Both the position numbers and the translations under genes were made by a program. 64,000 nucleotides of DNA from BQOK01 sp048388525 (GTDB lineage: Bacteria; Bacillota; Clostridia; Oscillospirales; Ruminococcaceae): NCBI RefSeq assembly GCF_048388525.1, contig NZ_DBGCTQ010000116.1:1-64000 (forward strand), given 5' to 3'. Position 1 is the first letter of the stretch; every line of letters begins with the position of its first letter. Shown here in pieces: positions 16,791 through 25,189 of the stretch. The notes beneath the pieces were generated by a model, which saw only the letters and a list, made by a program, of their open reading frames with translations, was not told where the DNA came from and searched no databases.

Positions 16791-17555
16791 TTACGCCTCG
16801 CCCTGCGCCGCGCGGATGGCCGCGCTCTCGGCCTTTTCCTTTGCGGTGCGTGCGGCGATGGCCGCGGCCAGGGTTTCGGCCTCCCGCGCCAGCGGCAGCT
16901 TTTGGGCGATCAGGGCTTTGGTGGCGATGCCCTGATCGGTGAACATGGCCTCGTGCTCGGTGCGGATGTTCCACGCGGGTTCGTTCTGGTGAAGGTCCAG
17001 GGTCTTCCACACCACCGCAAAGCCCGCCTCGGCAAAATATTCCAGGCTGTCGGCAAAGAGGCCGTCATCGTCGGTCTTAAAGTATACCTCGCCGCCGTCG
17101 GCCAGCAGCTGCCGGTACAAGGCCAGCTGGCGGGTGTGGGTGAGCCGGTGCTTTTTGTGGGCCAGCCTGCGGTTCCAGGGGTTGCAGAAGTTGATGTAGA
17201 CGCGCTGCACGGCATCCTGAGGGCTGAAGGCGTCCAGGATGCGCTCAATGTCCAGGCTCATGATGAGCACATTGTCCACCGGGCGGCCGGCCTCAGCGTA
17301 CAGCGCCTCGATCTTGCGCTTGGCAAGGATCAGCACCTTGTCGGTGATGTCGATGCCCAGGTAGTTTATTTCGGGGTGGGCGGCCGCCAGCCGGGCCAGA
17401 AAGCCGCCCTTGCCGCAGCCCAGTTCGAGATGCATGGGCTGTTCGGGCCGGGCGAACTGGCTGCGCCAGCAGCCCTTGTTGGCGGCGGGCTCGTGGGCGT
17501 GCCAGGGGGTGGCCAGAAGCTCCGGCCGGGCGTAGGGTTTGAATCTCATTCGCAT
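16791..17555 (-). CDS. trmB: tRNA (guanine-N7-)-methyltransferase
   Basis: 254 residues. The SAM-binding motif is LELGCGKGGFLARLA (about 42-56), then NYLGIDIT. VYINFCNPWNRRLAHKKHRL is the family signature that positions the tRNA. The C-terminus has the conserved KTDDDGLFADSLEYF and NIRTEHEAMF blocks. TrmB makes m7G46 in the tRNA variable loop. Two methionines begin the protein (MRMRF); I keep the first. It is 52 bases downstream of the alaX-like gene. Confidence 0.95.
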   Translation of the reverse strand: MRMRFKPYARPELLATPWHAHEPAANKGCWRSQFARPEQPMHLELGCGKGGFLARLAAAHPEINYLGIDITDKVLILAKRKIEALYAEAGRPVDNVLIMSLDIERILDAFSPQDAVQRVYINFCNPWNRRLAHKKHRLTHTRQLALYRQLLADGGEVYFKTDDDGLFADSLEYFAEAGFAVVWKTLDLHQNEPAWNIRTEHEAMFTDQGIATKALIAQKLPLAREAETLAAAIAARTAKEKAESAAIRAAQGEA

Positions 17556-17607
17556 TGCGGTATGTTCTCCTTGCGGCGGGCGCCCTGCGGGGGTGCGCCC
17601 GCGGTGT

Positions 17608-18777
17608 TTATTTGAAAGGGTGGCTGCTCAAAAAGGCCTGCGCGGCATCAAAACCGGCGGCCACGCTGCCCTGCACAAAGCCCGGCTTGCCGCCGCCGCG
17701 GCCGCCCAGCGCCGCGTTCATGGCCTTGCACAGCGGGCGCAGGTCGGCGCCCGGCGCGGCGCACCCCAGCGCGTAGGCCAGGCCGTTTTCCGCCGGGGCA
17801 AAGGCGGCGCAGAGCTCCCCGGTGCGGGCGGTGAGAAGGCCCACCAGGCGGCGCAGCCCATCCGGGCCGGTGTGCTCTGCCAGCAGGACCGGCGCCTGGC
17901 CCGGGTGAACCGCTGCGGCCAGCGCCCCGAACCACTGGTTCTCGGCCTGGATGGCGCGGAACTTTGCCGCTTCCAGCTCGTTTTGCTGGCGCAGGACCGC
18001 GTCGGCCAGGGCGTTTGCTTTGGCCGAGAGCGCGGCGCCGATGGCGGCGCACTGGGCCCGCTGGGCTTCGTGATGGGCCAGAGCCCTGCCGCCGCACACC
18101 ACGAACAGGCGGGTGCCCTCTTTGTATTTCTGCCAGTCGATGATTTTGATCTGGCCCACCTGGCCCGCGCGCTGCACATGGGTGCCGCAGCAGGCGCAGC
18201 AGTCGGCCCCAGGCACGGTCACAATGCGCACCGGGCCGTCCAGCTCTTTTTTACTGCGGTATGCAAGGGCGGCCAGGGCATCCTTGTCGGTGTACCAGGC
18301 AGCTTCCAGCGGCGGGTCCGCCCAGATCACCTGGTTTGCCCGGCGCTCGGCCTCCAAAAGGCCCTCGGCCGGGATGAGCAGGCTGGTGTCCATGGTCAGG
18401 TAGTCTGCACCGATGTGAAAGCCCACGTTTTCCGCCCCGAACATGCTGTGCAGGAGCCCGGAAAGAATGTGTTCACCCGAGTGCTGCTGGGTGTGGTCCC
18501 ACCGGCGGGCCAGATCCACCGTGCCCTCCACCCGGCTGCCCGGGGTGAGCGGGGCGCTTGTGAGATGCAGCACCACGCCCTCTTTTTCGTGCACGTCCAG
18601 CACCCCGGCACCGCCCAAACGGCCCTGGTCCGCGGGCTGGCCCCCGCCCTCGGGGTAAAAGGCGGTGCGGTCCAGCGTTACAAGCCAGCCGCCGGCCGCC
18701 GCCTCGCAGGCCAGCACCGTGGCGGCAAAGGCCCCCACGGGCGGCTGTGTATAATAAAGTTTTTCTGTGCGTTCCAT
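17608..18777 (-). CDS. Alanyl-tRNA editing protein AlaX, long form with DHHA1 domain
   Basis: 389 residues. The N-terminal beta-barrel has LDRTAFYPEGGGQPADQG. The editing zinc site follows: HTQQHSGEHIL (HxxxH, about 94-104) and CCGTHV (CxxxH). A coiled region and a C-terminal DHHA1 domain (GRGGGKPGFVQGSV) complete the AlaX-L layout, so the protein resembles the back half of alanyl-tRNA synthetase without its catalytic core. It hydrolyses Ser- or Gly-tRNA(Ala) formed in error. It is the first gene of the operon with trmB and a nucleoside phosphorylase. Confidence 0.92.
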   Translation of the reverse strand: MERTEKLYYTQPPVGAFAATVLACEAAAGGWLVTLDRTAFYPEGGGQPADQGRLGGAGVLDVHEKEGVVLHLTSAPLTPGSRVEGTVDLARRWDHTQQHSGEHILSGLLHSMFGAENVGFHIGADYLTMDTSLLIPAEGLLEAERRANQVIWADPPLEAAWYTDKDALAALAYRSKKELDGPVRIVTVPGADCCACCGTHVQRAGQVGQIKIIDWQKYKEGTRLFVVCGGRALAHHEAQRAQCAAIGAALSAKANALADAVLRQQNELEAAKFRAIQAENQWFGALAAAVHPGQAPVLLAEHTGPDGLRRLVGLLTARTGELCAAFAPAENGLAYALGCAAPGADLRPLCKAMNAALGGRGGGKPGFVQGSVAAGFDAAQAFLSSHPFK

Positions 18778-18813
18778 GGCAAAAAGCCCCTTTCCACAGC
18801 AGATATCCTATGG

Positions 18814-18822
18814 ATTATACCA
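18814..18822 (-). promoter_or_regulatory. Extended -10 promoter of the alaX-trmB operon
   Basis: The minus strand reads TGGTATAAT, 37 bases before the alaX ATG at 18777; no clear -35. Confidence 0.55.
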
Positions 18823-18915
18823 CAAACTTGCCGGTAGAAAAACCCCGCCCGATATTGTATAATGGGAGAAAGATTTTTTGGATCCGGGGAACCCCGGTTT
18901 GGGAGGGAAAGCTAT

Positions 18916-20193
18916 TTGAAGCGTTTGTTTGCACTGTGCCTGGCGGCGTGCCTTTTGGCGGGCTGCGGGGCGGGGCCGCTGGATCTTTTGCCGCGGCAGA
19001 GCGCCGCGCCCGATGCCGCCGGCACGCCCGCTCCCACCGAAGCCCTGCCCCGGACGCTGCAGGTATACGACCCGGAGGGAGCGCTCAGCGCGGCGCTGGC
19101 CGCCTATACCGAAGCCCAGGGGGTGGAGGTGGAACAGCTTGCTTCGGCCGAGGGGGCCGCGCTGGCGGTTGCCCCGGCCGCGCCCGGCGGGGGCGAAGCG
19201 CTGGACCTGGCGGCACAGGCGGGCCTTGTGCGGGTGCTGGCCGGGCTGACCGGCAGCGCCGGACCTTGTTATGGCCTGCCGCTGGGCAGCGCGCAGTACG
19301 GCTACCTGGCGGACGCAGCGCGCCTTCAGGCGCTGCTGGGGGATGGGTTCGACATCGCGGACCTGCAAAAGGCGACTTACGGGGAATGGGAGGCGTTTGT
19401 GCAGGCCCTGGCCGGGTGGATCGAAGCGCCCGCCGAGGCGGCCGTGACCCTGAACGCCAGGGAATACACACTGCCTGCGGAACGCCCCGGGGAGCTGAAC
19501 GGGCTGCAAGCCGTGTTCACGGTGGCCGGGGAGGATCAGTTCAGCGGCCCGGTGCTGAGCCCGGTGCTGGGCACCTGCTACAAGACGGCGGAAGAGGCTG
19601 CCGCGGGCGGGCGCAGCGCCGAGGAACTGACCGGCGCGCTGAACAGCCTGTGGAGCTTTTTGGAGTTGGAGAGCGCGAACCTTGCAGGGCCGCAGGGCCC
19701 GGTAAAGCGGGGGCAGGGGGCGGAACCCCTTACCCGAGGGGAGGCCGGGCAGGCCTATTGGGACGGGGCGGCCCTGTTTTACCGCGCCTCTTACAGTGTG
19801 CTGGAAAGCCCCGGCGACCTGCATTGGGTGGTGCCCCTGAAGTTCAGCTTTGATGAGACCGATCTGCACGGCGGTTACAGCCTGCAGGAGCTGGCGGCGC
19901 AGCCCGTGCTGTGCCAGGGGGGCTGGATCTATGTTCCCACCGCGGCCGGCGGCGGGGATGGGCAAAGGGAGGCCGAGGCTTTTTTGCTGTGGCTCTATGC
20001 CAGCGAACAGGGGCAAAAGCTTGCGCCCAAAGGAACGCAGGCCGAGGGTCTGCCGGATCTTGCGGCGGCGCTGCCCGCGGCCTTGGGCCAGGCGGCCCGC
20101 AGCCAGGGCGAAGCCCTGCTGCAAAAAGAAACCTGGCAAAAGACCGACCGCGCGGCGTACGCCGCCGCGCTGCTGGAACAGCTGCAGGAATGA
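18916..20193 (+). CDS. Lipoprotein resembling an extracellular solute-binding protein
   Basis: 425 residues from a TTG start with GGGAGGG upstream. The in-frame ATG at 18862 overlaps a TATAAT (18858-18863) and cannot be the start if that is the promoter. The signal peptide MKRLFALCLAACLLAGCGAG ends in the lipobox LAGC. The mature part has the alpha/beta pattern of ABC-type sugar-binding proteins (VYDPEGALSAALAAYTE, CYGLPLGSAQYGYLADAARL), but no permease gene is adjacent. malQ follows after 14 bases, so a link to maltodextrin or glycogen sugars is reasonable inference. Confidence 0.75.
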   Translation: MKRLFALCLAACLLAGCGAGPLDLLPRQSAAPDAAGTPAPTEALPRTLQVYDPEGALSAALAAYTEAQGVEVEQLASAEGAALAVAPAAPGGGEALDLAAQAGLVRVLAGLTGSAGPCYGLPLGSAQYGYLADAARLQALLGDGFDIADLQKATYGEWEAFVQALAGWIEAPAEAAVTLNAREYTLPAERPGELNGLQAVFTVAGEDQFSGPVLSPVLGTCYKTAEEAAAGGRSAEELTGALNSLWSFLELESANLAGPQGPVKRGQGAEPLTRGEAGQAYWDGAALFYRASYSVLESPGDLHWVVPLKFSFDETDLHGGYSLQELAAQPVLCQGGWIYVPTAAGGGDGQREAEAFLLWLYASEQGQKLAPKGTQAEGLPDLAAALPAALGQAARSQGEALLQKETWQKTDRAAYAAALLEQLQE

Positions 20194-20207
20194 AGGGGAG
20201 AGCCAAC

Positions 20208-21695
20208 ATGCGAGAGTGCGGCGTATTGATGCCGGTGTCCAGCCTGCCGGGGCCTTATGGGATCGGCTGTTTTGGGAAAGAGGCGTACCGGTTTGTGGAC
20301 TTTCTGGCCCGGGCGGGGCAGCAGGTGTGGCAGCTGCTGCCCCTTTCGCCCACCGGCTACGGCGACAGCCCCTACCAGAGCTGCTCGGCCTTTGCGGGCA
20401 ACCCCTATTTTATCGATCTGGACGAGTTGTGCGCTCAGGGCCTGCTGAAAAAGGGTGAATATGAACGGCTGCCCTGGGGCGCGGATCCGGCGCGGGTGGA
20501 CTACGGCGCCGTGTACCGGCACCGCTTTGCGGTGCTGCGGGCCGCTTTTGCCCGGTTTGAGCCCTACCCGCCGGACGAATATTACACCTTTTGTTTTTTG
20601 AACGAGGACTGGCTGGACGACTATGCCCTTTACATGGCCGCCAAGGGGCAGAACGGGATGAAGAGCTGGCTGGAGTGGCCGCGCGAATTGCGCCTGCGCG
20701 AGCCGGAGGCGCTGGCCGCGCTGGCCCGCACCGCCGCCGGGGAGACCGCGTTCTGGAAGTTTTTGCAGTTTCAGTTCAGCCGCCAGTGGGCCGCGCTGAA
20801 AGGGTACGCAAACGAAAAAGGCGTGCGCATTTTGGGGGATATCCCCATCTATGTGGCGGCGGATTCCGCCGACGCCTGGGCCGGCGGCAGCCTGTTTGAA
20901 ACCGACGCCGAGGGCAGCCCCCGGCGGGTGGCGGGCTGCCCGCCGGACTATTTTGCAAAGGACGGCCAGCTGTGGGGCAACCCGCTTTACGACTGGGCCC
21001 ACCACCGCGCCACGGGGTACGCCTGGTGGGTACGGCGGGTGCGTCACGCCCTGGCGCTGTACGGCGAGATCCGCATCGACCACTTCCGCGCGTTCGACAC
21101 CTACTACGCAATCCCCGCCGGTGCGTCGACCGCCCGGGACGGGGTGTGGGAACAGGGCCCGGGCATGGAGCTGTTCGAAGCGCTGCGGCGGGAGCTGGGC
21201 CAGGTGCCCATCGTGGCCGAGGACCTGGGCCTTTTGTTCGGCAGCGTGCGCCGGCTTTTGAAGGCCAGCGGCCTGCCGGGTATGAAGGTGCTGCAATTTG
21301 CCTTTGACCCAGATTGCGACAGCGAATACCTGCCCCACAACCACCCGGAAAACTGTGTGGTTTACCCCGGCACGCACGACAACGCCACCGCCGCCCAGTG
21401 GCTGGCCACAGCGGGCAAAAAAGAGCTGGCCAAAGCCCGCGCGTACCTGGGCCTCACGAAAGAAGAGGGCGAGGTGAAGGGCTTTTTGCGGGGGGCGCTG
21501 GCAAGCCCGGCCCGGCTGGCGGTTATTCCCGCGGCCGATTGGCTGGGCCTGGGCGCCGAGGGGCGCATCAACACACCCGGTACCAGCGCCGGCAACTGGC
21601 AATGGCGGGCAAAACCCGGCGCATTCAGCCCGGCGCTGGCCGGGGCGATTCGCAGGCAGTGCGCGGTATACGGCCGCGGGCCGGCGGCAGAGTAA
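20208..21695 (+). CDS. malQ: 4-alpha-glucanotransferase (amylomaltase, GH77)
   Basis: 495 residues; the ATG at 20208 has AAGGGGAG upstream. GH77 landmarks are in order: GVLMPVSSLPGPYGIGCFG at the N-terminus, LLPLSPTGYGDSPYQ, ILGDIPIYVAADSADAW, RIDHFRAFDTYY (nucleophile Asp), IVAEDLGLL (acid Glu) and YPGTHDNATAAQW (transition-state Asp). The enzyme moves glucan segments between malto-oligosaccharides in the cytoplasm. It lies between a sugar-binding-like lipoprotein and a GGDEF gene in one rightward unit. Confidence 0.95.
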   Translation: MRECGVLMPVSSLPGPYGIGCFGKEAYRFVDFLARAGQQVWQLLPLSPTGYGDSPYQSCSAFAGNPYFIDLDELCAQGLLKKGEYERLPWGADPARVDYGAVYRHRFAVLRAAFARFEPYPPDEYYTFCFLNEDWLDDYALYMAAKGQNGMKSWLEWPRELRLREPEALAALARTAAGETAFWKFLQFQFSRQWAALKGYANEKGVRILGDIPIYVAADSADAWAGGSLFETDAEGSPRRVAGCPPDYFAKDGQLWGNPLYDWAHHRATGYAWWVRRVRHALALYGEIRIDHFRAFDTYYAIPAGASTARDGVWEQGPGMELFEALRRELGQVPIVAEDLGLLFGSVRRLLKASGLPGMKVLQFAFDPDCDSEYLPHNHPENCVVYPGTHDNATAAQWLATAGKKELAKARAYLGLTKEEGEVKGFLRGALASPARLAVIPAADWLGLGAEGRINTPGTSAGNWQWRAKPGAFSPALAGAIRRQCAVYGRGPAAE

Positions 21696-21737
21696 AACCA
21701 AGGGGCGGAGGGCCCCGTGCGAAAGGGGGCACGGCCG

Positions 21738-22634
21738 ATGAGATTTCAGTATACCGCGGCCGAGACCGGGCAGCTGCTGAGGGTTCTGCGGGAAAACTTT
21801 GAGTTGGTGCGGATCGTGGAGCCGCGCCAATGCGCGGTATGCGACGACCAGGGCCAGGCAGGTGCGGAGAGCTGCCACCAGGTGTGGGGCAAGCCGGACC
21901 GGTGCGAAAATTGCCTGTCCATGCGGGTTGTACAGGAAAAGGGATACCTGAACAAGCTGGAGCTGCTGAACGACCGGGCATTCAGTGTGTACTCCAAATA
22001 CATCGAGATCGACGGCAAGCCCCGCGCGCTGGAAATGGTGAACGAGGTGACCAGCGGCATCCAGTTCGGCGAGATGAACATGCGCGACGTGGTAAACCAG
22101 ATCCGCCGGTTCAACCGCCAGCTCATCACCGATTTTCTCACCGGCGTATACAACCGCCAGTATTTGCAGGAGCATTTTGCGGCCACGCTGGAATCGGCCC
22201 CCGCAGGGCAGGAATACTGTTTGGCAGTGATGGACCTGGATCATTTTAAAAGCATCAACGACCGCTACGGCCACCCGGCGGGCGACGCGGTGCTGGTGCA
22301 GGTGGCGCGGCAGTGGGCCCAGGCGCTGGAAGCGCTGAAAGGGGCGTTTGTGGCCCGCTACGGCGGCGATGAGTTTGTGGTGGTGGCCCCCAGCATTGAT
22401 TACGACGCGTTCTGTTCGCTGATCCGCCGGGTGTATGAAATAAGCGCCCGGCGGTGCGAGCTGCCCGGCGGCTGGGCGCACTTTACCGTCAGCGTGGGCT
22501 GCGCCTGCCGGGGCGAGGGCTGCGGCAGCTGGGAAGCGCTGTTTGCCCTGGCCGATCAGCGCATGTACCGGCGAAAACAGGCGGGCGGCGACGGGGTGGA
22601 ATGCGCAGGCGCCCCCCAGGCTGCAAAAGAATGA
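21738..22634 (+). CDS. GGDEF diguanylate cyclase with Cys-rich N-terminal sensor-like region
   Basis: 298 residues from the ATG at 21738 (AGGGGG upstream); a GTG at 21717 with GGAGG is an alternative. Residues 1-125 contain CAVCDDQ, SCHQVWG and RCENC, a cysteine/histidine arrangement that could bind a metal or cluster. The cyclase domain begins at TDFLTGVYNRQYL, has LDHFKSINDRYGHPAGD and the intact active-site motif RYGGDEFVV. It should make cyclic di-GMP. No membrane segment is seen, so it is likely cytoplasmic. It is the last gene after malQ. Confidence 0.88.
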   Translation: MRFQYTAAETGQLLRVLRENFELVRIVEPRQCAVCDDQGQAGAESCHQVWGKPDRCENCLSMRVVQEKGYLNKLELLNDRAFSVYSKYIEIDGKPRALEMVNEVTSGIQFGEMNMRDVVNQIRRFNRQLITDFLTGVYNRQYLQEHFAATLESAPAGQEYCLAVMDLDHFKSINDRYGHPAGDAVLVQVARQWAQALEALKGAFVARYGGDEFVVVAPSIDYDAFCSLIRRVYEISARRCELPGGWAHFTVSVGCACRGEGCGSWEALFALADQRMYRRKQAGGDGVECAGAPQAAKE

Positions 22635-22636
22635 AT

Positions 22637-22678
22637 AAACCCCCTTTGCAGCGTGAACACTAGCGGCAAAGGGGGTTT
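22637..22678 (+). terminator. Terminator-like hairpin overlapping the ribosome site of the next gene
   Basis: 13-bp perfect stem aaaccccctttgc / gcaaagggggttt with a 16-base loop, then tactttt. The 3' arm contains AAAGGGGG, the only Shine-Dalgarno candidate for the ATG at 22686. Confidence 0.8.
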
Positions 22679-22685
22679 TACTTTT

Positions 22686-23159
22686 ATGCAAGAAAAAAAT
22701 AAAGCGCAGAAAAACGACCAGAACCACGGCGACTGCGACAACGAAGCCGTGCTGAACGAGGTGGTGCGGAATACCGAGATGGGAAAAAATACCCTGGGCC
22801 AGCTGATCGGTATCACCGACGACCGGGTGTTCAAGGCCAGCCTTTTGAACCAGCAGCGCGAATTCCGCAAGCTGAACCAGAACGCACACACCGCGCTGGC
22901 AGCCTGCGGCACCCATGGCCACGGCCAGAGCAAGATGGCCAAAATGGCCACCAGCATGGGCATCCACGCAAAAACCATGAAGGACAGCTCTACCCGAGCC
23001 CTGGCCGATATGGTCATCCAGGGTGCAAACCAGGGCGTATTGGACTGCGAGAAGGCCCGCAAGGACCACCCGCACGCTTCCACCGGCGCCATGCAGCTGC
23101 TGGACGAGCTGCAGCAGTTTGAGGAGCACGCCGCTGTGGAAATGCGGGAATACCTGTAA
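22686..23159 (+). CDS. Helical cytoplasmic protein of unknown function (DUF2383-like four-helix bundle suspected)
   Basis: 157 residues from the ATG at 22686; an in-frame GTG at 22653 lies in the loop of the preceding hairpin and has no ribosome site. The sequence is hydrophilic and mostly helical, rich in Gln, Asn, His and Met: VLNEVVRNTEMGKNTLGQLI, LLNQQREFRKLNQNAHTAL and MKDSSTRALADMVIQGANQG. There is no signal peptide. The length and the 'one helix, then Q/N/H repeats' look of ferritin-like DUF2383 proteins are similar, but I am not certain of the family. It stands alone between two terminator hairpins. Confidence 0.7.
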   Translation: MQEKNKAQKNDQNHGDCDNEAVLNEVVRNTEMGKNTLGQLIGITDDRVFKASLLNQQREFRKLNQNAHTALAACGTHGHGQSKMAKMATSMGIHAKTMKDSSTRALADMVIQGANQGVLDCEKARKDHPHASTGAMQLLDELQQFEEHAAVEMREYL

Positions 23160-23174
23160 AACAGCAGAAAGGGT

Positions 23175-23203
23175 GTTTTGGCCGGGCGGATGCCCGGCCA
23201 AAA
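23175..23203 (+). terminator. Terminator after the helical protein
   Basis: 12-bp stem ttttggccgggc / gcccggccaaaa with GGAT loop; the U tract is lacking on the plus strand beyond the stem, so it may act as a weak terminator. Confidence 0.55.
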
Positions 23204-23367
23204 ACGCCCGCGCCAGAGCCCGGCGCCTTGCGCCGGGGCCGCAAGGGGAAACCCCCGCCCGGCCCCGCGCGCAGGAGCGTCGGGCTTTTTCCTGCTTGTC
23301 CCCGTTATTTCTCTCATGTTCCCGCATTTGCCCGCATAAAATGGCACCACGAGGCAGGTGGTCAACA

Positions 23368-24204
23368 ATGTTTTTATGCGTTTCCAAAAAAGCGGCGCAC
23401 CGCGCGGCGGCGGGGATTGTGTGCGCGGCGGTGGTGTGCTGCGGCGCGGCGGGGCTGCGCGCCCATGGGCGTGAGGAGCCCGCCGCCGTGACGGTGTTCG
23501 CCCACGAGTGGGGCCTTTCTTTCCAGGAGGAAAACCAGCCCCCGGTGCCAAACCTCACCGCGGAACAGCTGCGCCCTTACGACGCCTATTACTGCGGCGA
23601 CACCACCCAAAAGCGGCTGTATCTCACCTTCGACGCGGGCTACGAGAACGGCAACATGCCCGCCATTCTGGACGCGCTGAAAAAGCACGGAGCGCCCGGC
23701 GCGTTTTTTGTGGTGGGACCGTACATCAAGGAAAACCCGGACCTGGTCAAGCGCATGGCGGAGGAGGGGCATGTGGTGGGCAACCACACCTACCATCACC
23801 CCAACATGTCGCAGAAGGACCGGGAGAGCTTCACCCAGGAGCTGGAGAGTGTGGAGCAGCTGTTCCAGGAGCTGACGGGCCAGCCCATGCAAAAGTTTTA
23901 CCGCCCGCCCGAGGGCAAATTCTCGGATGAAAACCTCCAATGGGCCCAGGCGCTGGGCTACAAGACCGTTTTCTGGAGCCTGGCCTATGTGGACTGGAAC
24001 ACCGAGGACCAGCCCTCCAAGGAGAAGGCGTTCAGCAAGCTTTTGCCCCGCACCCACGACGGCGCCATTGTGCTGCTGCACTCCACCAGCGCCACCAACG
24101 CGGCCATTCTGGACGAATTGCTGACCAAGTGGGAAGAGATGGGTTACACCTTCGGCAGCGTGACCGAGCTGGGGTCGGCGCCCGCCGCCCCGGCCGCGCC
24201 CTAG
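23368..24204 (+). CDS. pdaA: Delta-lactam-forming polysaccharide deacetylase of the PdaA type
   Basis: 278 residues from the ATG at 23368 with AGGTGG upstream; an ATG at 23341 is possible. A short hydrophobic signal (about 12-30) exports it. The NodB domain has YLTFDAGYENG (catalytic Asp and metal Asp), GNHTYHHPNMS (metal His pair), YRPPEGKFSDE and FWSLAYVDWN, ending in GAIVLLHSTS. The FDxGYENG and VDW blocks are characteristic of B. subtilis PdaA rather than general chitin deacetylases. PdaA works with the amidase CwlD to make muramic-delta-lactam in spore cortex; a CwlD-like amidase gene follows after 24 bases. Confidence 0.9.
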   Translation: MFLCVSKKAAHRAAAGIVCAAVVCCGAAGLRAHGREEPAAVTVFAHEWGLSFQEENQPPVPNLTAEQLRPYDAYYCGDTTQKRLYLTFDAGYENGNMPAILDALKKHGAPGAFFVVGPYIKENPDLVKRMAEEGHVVGNHTYHHPNMSQKDRESFTQELESVEQLFQELTGQPMQKFYRPPEGKFSDENLQWAQALGYKTVFWSLAYVDWNTEDQPSKEKAFSKLLPRTHDGAIVLLHSTSATNAAILDELLTKWEEMGYTFGSVTELGSAPAAPAAP

Positions 24205-24228
24205 CGCCGGCGGAAGGGGGACCATGCG

Positions 24229-25134
24229 ATGAGGCGAGAGACGCCTGCCCGCAAGGGGGCAGTATACTGTGTGCGCCCGCGCAGCCGCCCGGCCCGCTGG
24301 GTGCTGTATGCCGTGGCCGTGAGCCTGGCGGCGGGCTGCCTGAGCGCCTGCGTGGGCCAGGTGGGGCGGGTGCTGGCGCCCGAGGGCTTTGGGGGCACGG
24401 CCTGCCAGCCGGAGCCGGCCGAGCCGAGCAGGGACACCGGCGACCCCCAGCGCCCGTATACCCTGCAAACGGCACCCCCCTACACGGTGGCGCTGGACGC
24501 GGGCCACGGCGGCATGGACACCGGGGCGCACTGCCGCCAGGTGGAGGAGGCGGTTGTGTGCGAGCAGACGGTGGACGCGCTGTTCGCCTGGCTGGAGGCG
24601 GATCCGAACTTCGAGCCCGTGCGCACCCGGGAAAACGGGGTGGATTTATCCATCGCGGACCGGGTCAAAACCGCCACCGAGCGCCAAGCCTCGCTGCTGC
24701 TGAGCATCCATGCCAATTTGGACCCCGGCAACCGCCAGTCCCACGGGTTCGAGTGTTTCCCCACCCCGCCGGGCCGGGTCTATTCGCAGGAATCCCTGCG
24801 GGCAGCCCAGTGCCTGGCCGAGGCCATGGGGCAGGCGGGGCACCGGCTGCGGGGCGGCAACGGCGTGCGCTTTGCCTACTATTACGGCAAGCGCAAAAAA
24901 ATTGTGGACAGCACCGTCAACGACGTGCGCGCCGAGAAGAGCTTCGGCATTGTGGAGCAGCCCCACTGCCCGGCGGTGCTCATGGAGCAGTGCTTTTTGT
25001 CCAACAGCGGCGACTACGAGGCCTGGGCCTCGCCCGAGGGCTGCAAGCGCGCGGGCCGGGTGTACTACGAGGGCCTGTGCGCGTATTTTGGCACCGAGCC
25101 GCTGCCCAAGGCTCAGGCGGCCGCGCCGCAGTGA
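24229..25134 (+). CDS. N-acetylmuramoyl-L-alanine amidase, CwlD-like
   Basis: 301 residues; ATG with GGAAGGGGG upstream. One hydrophobic segment (about 24-42) is a signal or anchor; C37 and C41 lie in it, but no clean lipobox is seen. The Amidase_3 domain has VALDAGHGGMDTG (zinc His), SLLLSIHANLD (second His) and VLMEQCFLSN (catalytic Glu). The pairing with a PdaA-type deacetylase matches the enzyme pair that makes muramic-delta-lactam in spore cortex: the amidase removes the peptide, then PdaA deacetylates and cyclises. A paralogue lies at 1-513. Confidence 0.88.
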   Translation: MRRETPARKGAVYCVRPRSRPARWVLYAVAVSLAAGCLSACVGQVGRVLAPEGFGGTACQPEPAEPSRDTGDPQRPYTLQTAPPYTVALDAGHGGMDTGAHCRQVEEAVVCEQTVDALFAWLEADPNFEPVRTRENGVDLSIADRVKTATERQASLLLSIHANLDPGNRQSHGFECFPTPPGRVYSQESLRAAQCLAEAMGQAGHRLRGGNGVRFAYYYGKRKKIVDSTVNDVRAEKSFGIVEQPHCPAVLMEQCFLSNSGDYEAWASPEGCKRAGRVYYEGLCAYFGTEPLPKAQAAAPQ

Positions 25135-25189
25135 GCGAGCCTATTATTCAAATAACCAGCGAGCCTTATGGAAAATAGGGCGGCAATTT

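Noticed and set aside
19995..23558. Very long open frame (over 1,100 codons) on the minus strand
   Set aside because: It is antisense to malQ, the GGDEF gene and others that have clear motifs. Long antisense frames are expected in GC-rich DNA; the translation has no domain and is Gly/Ala/His/Gln-rich.
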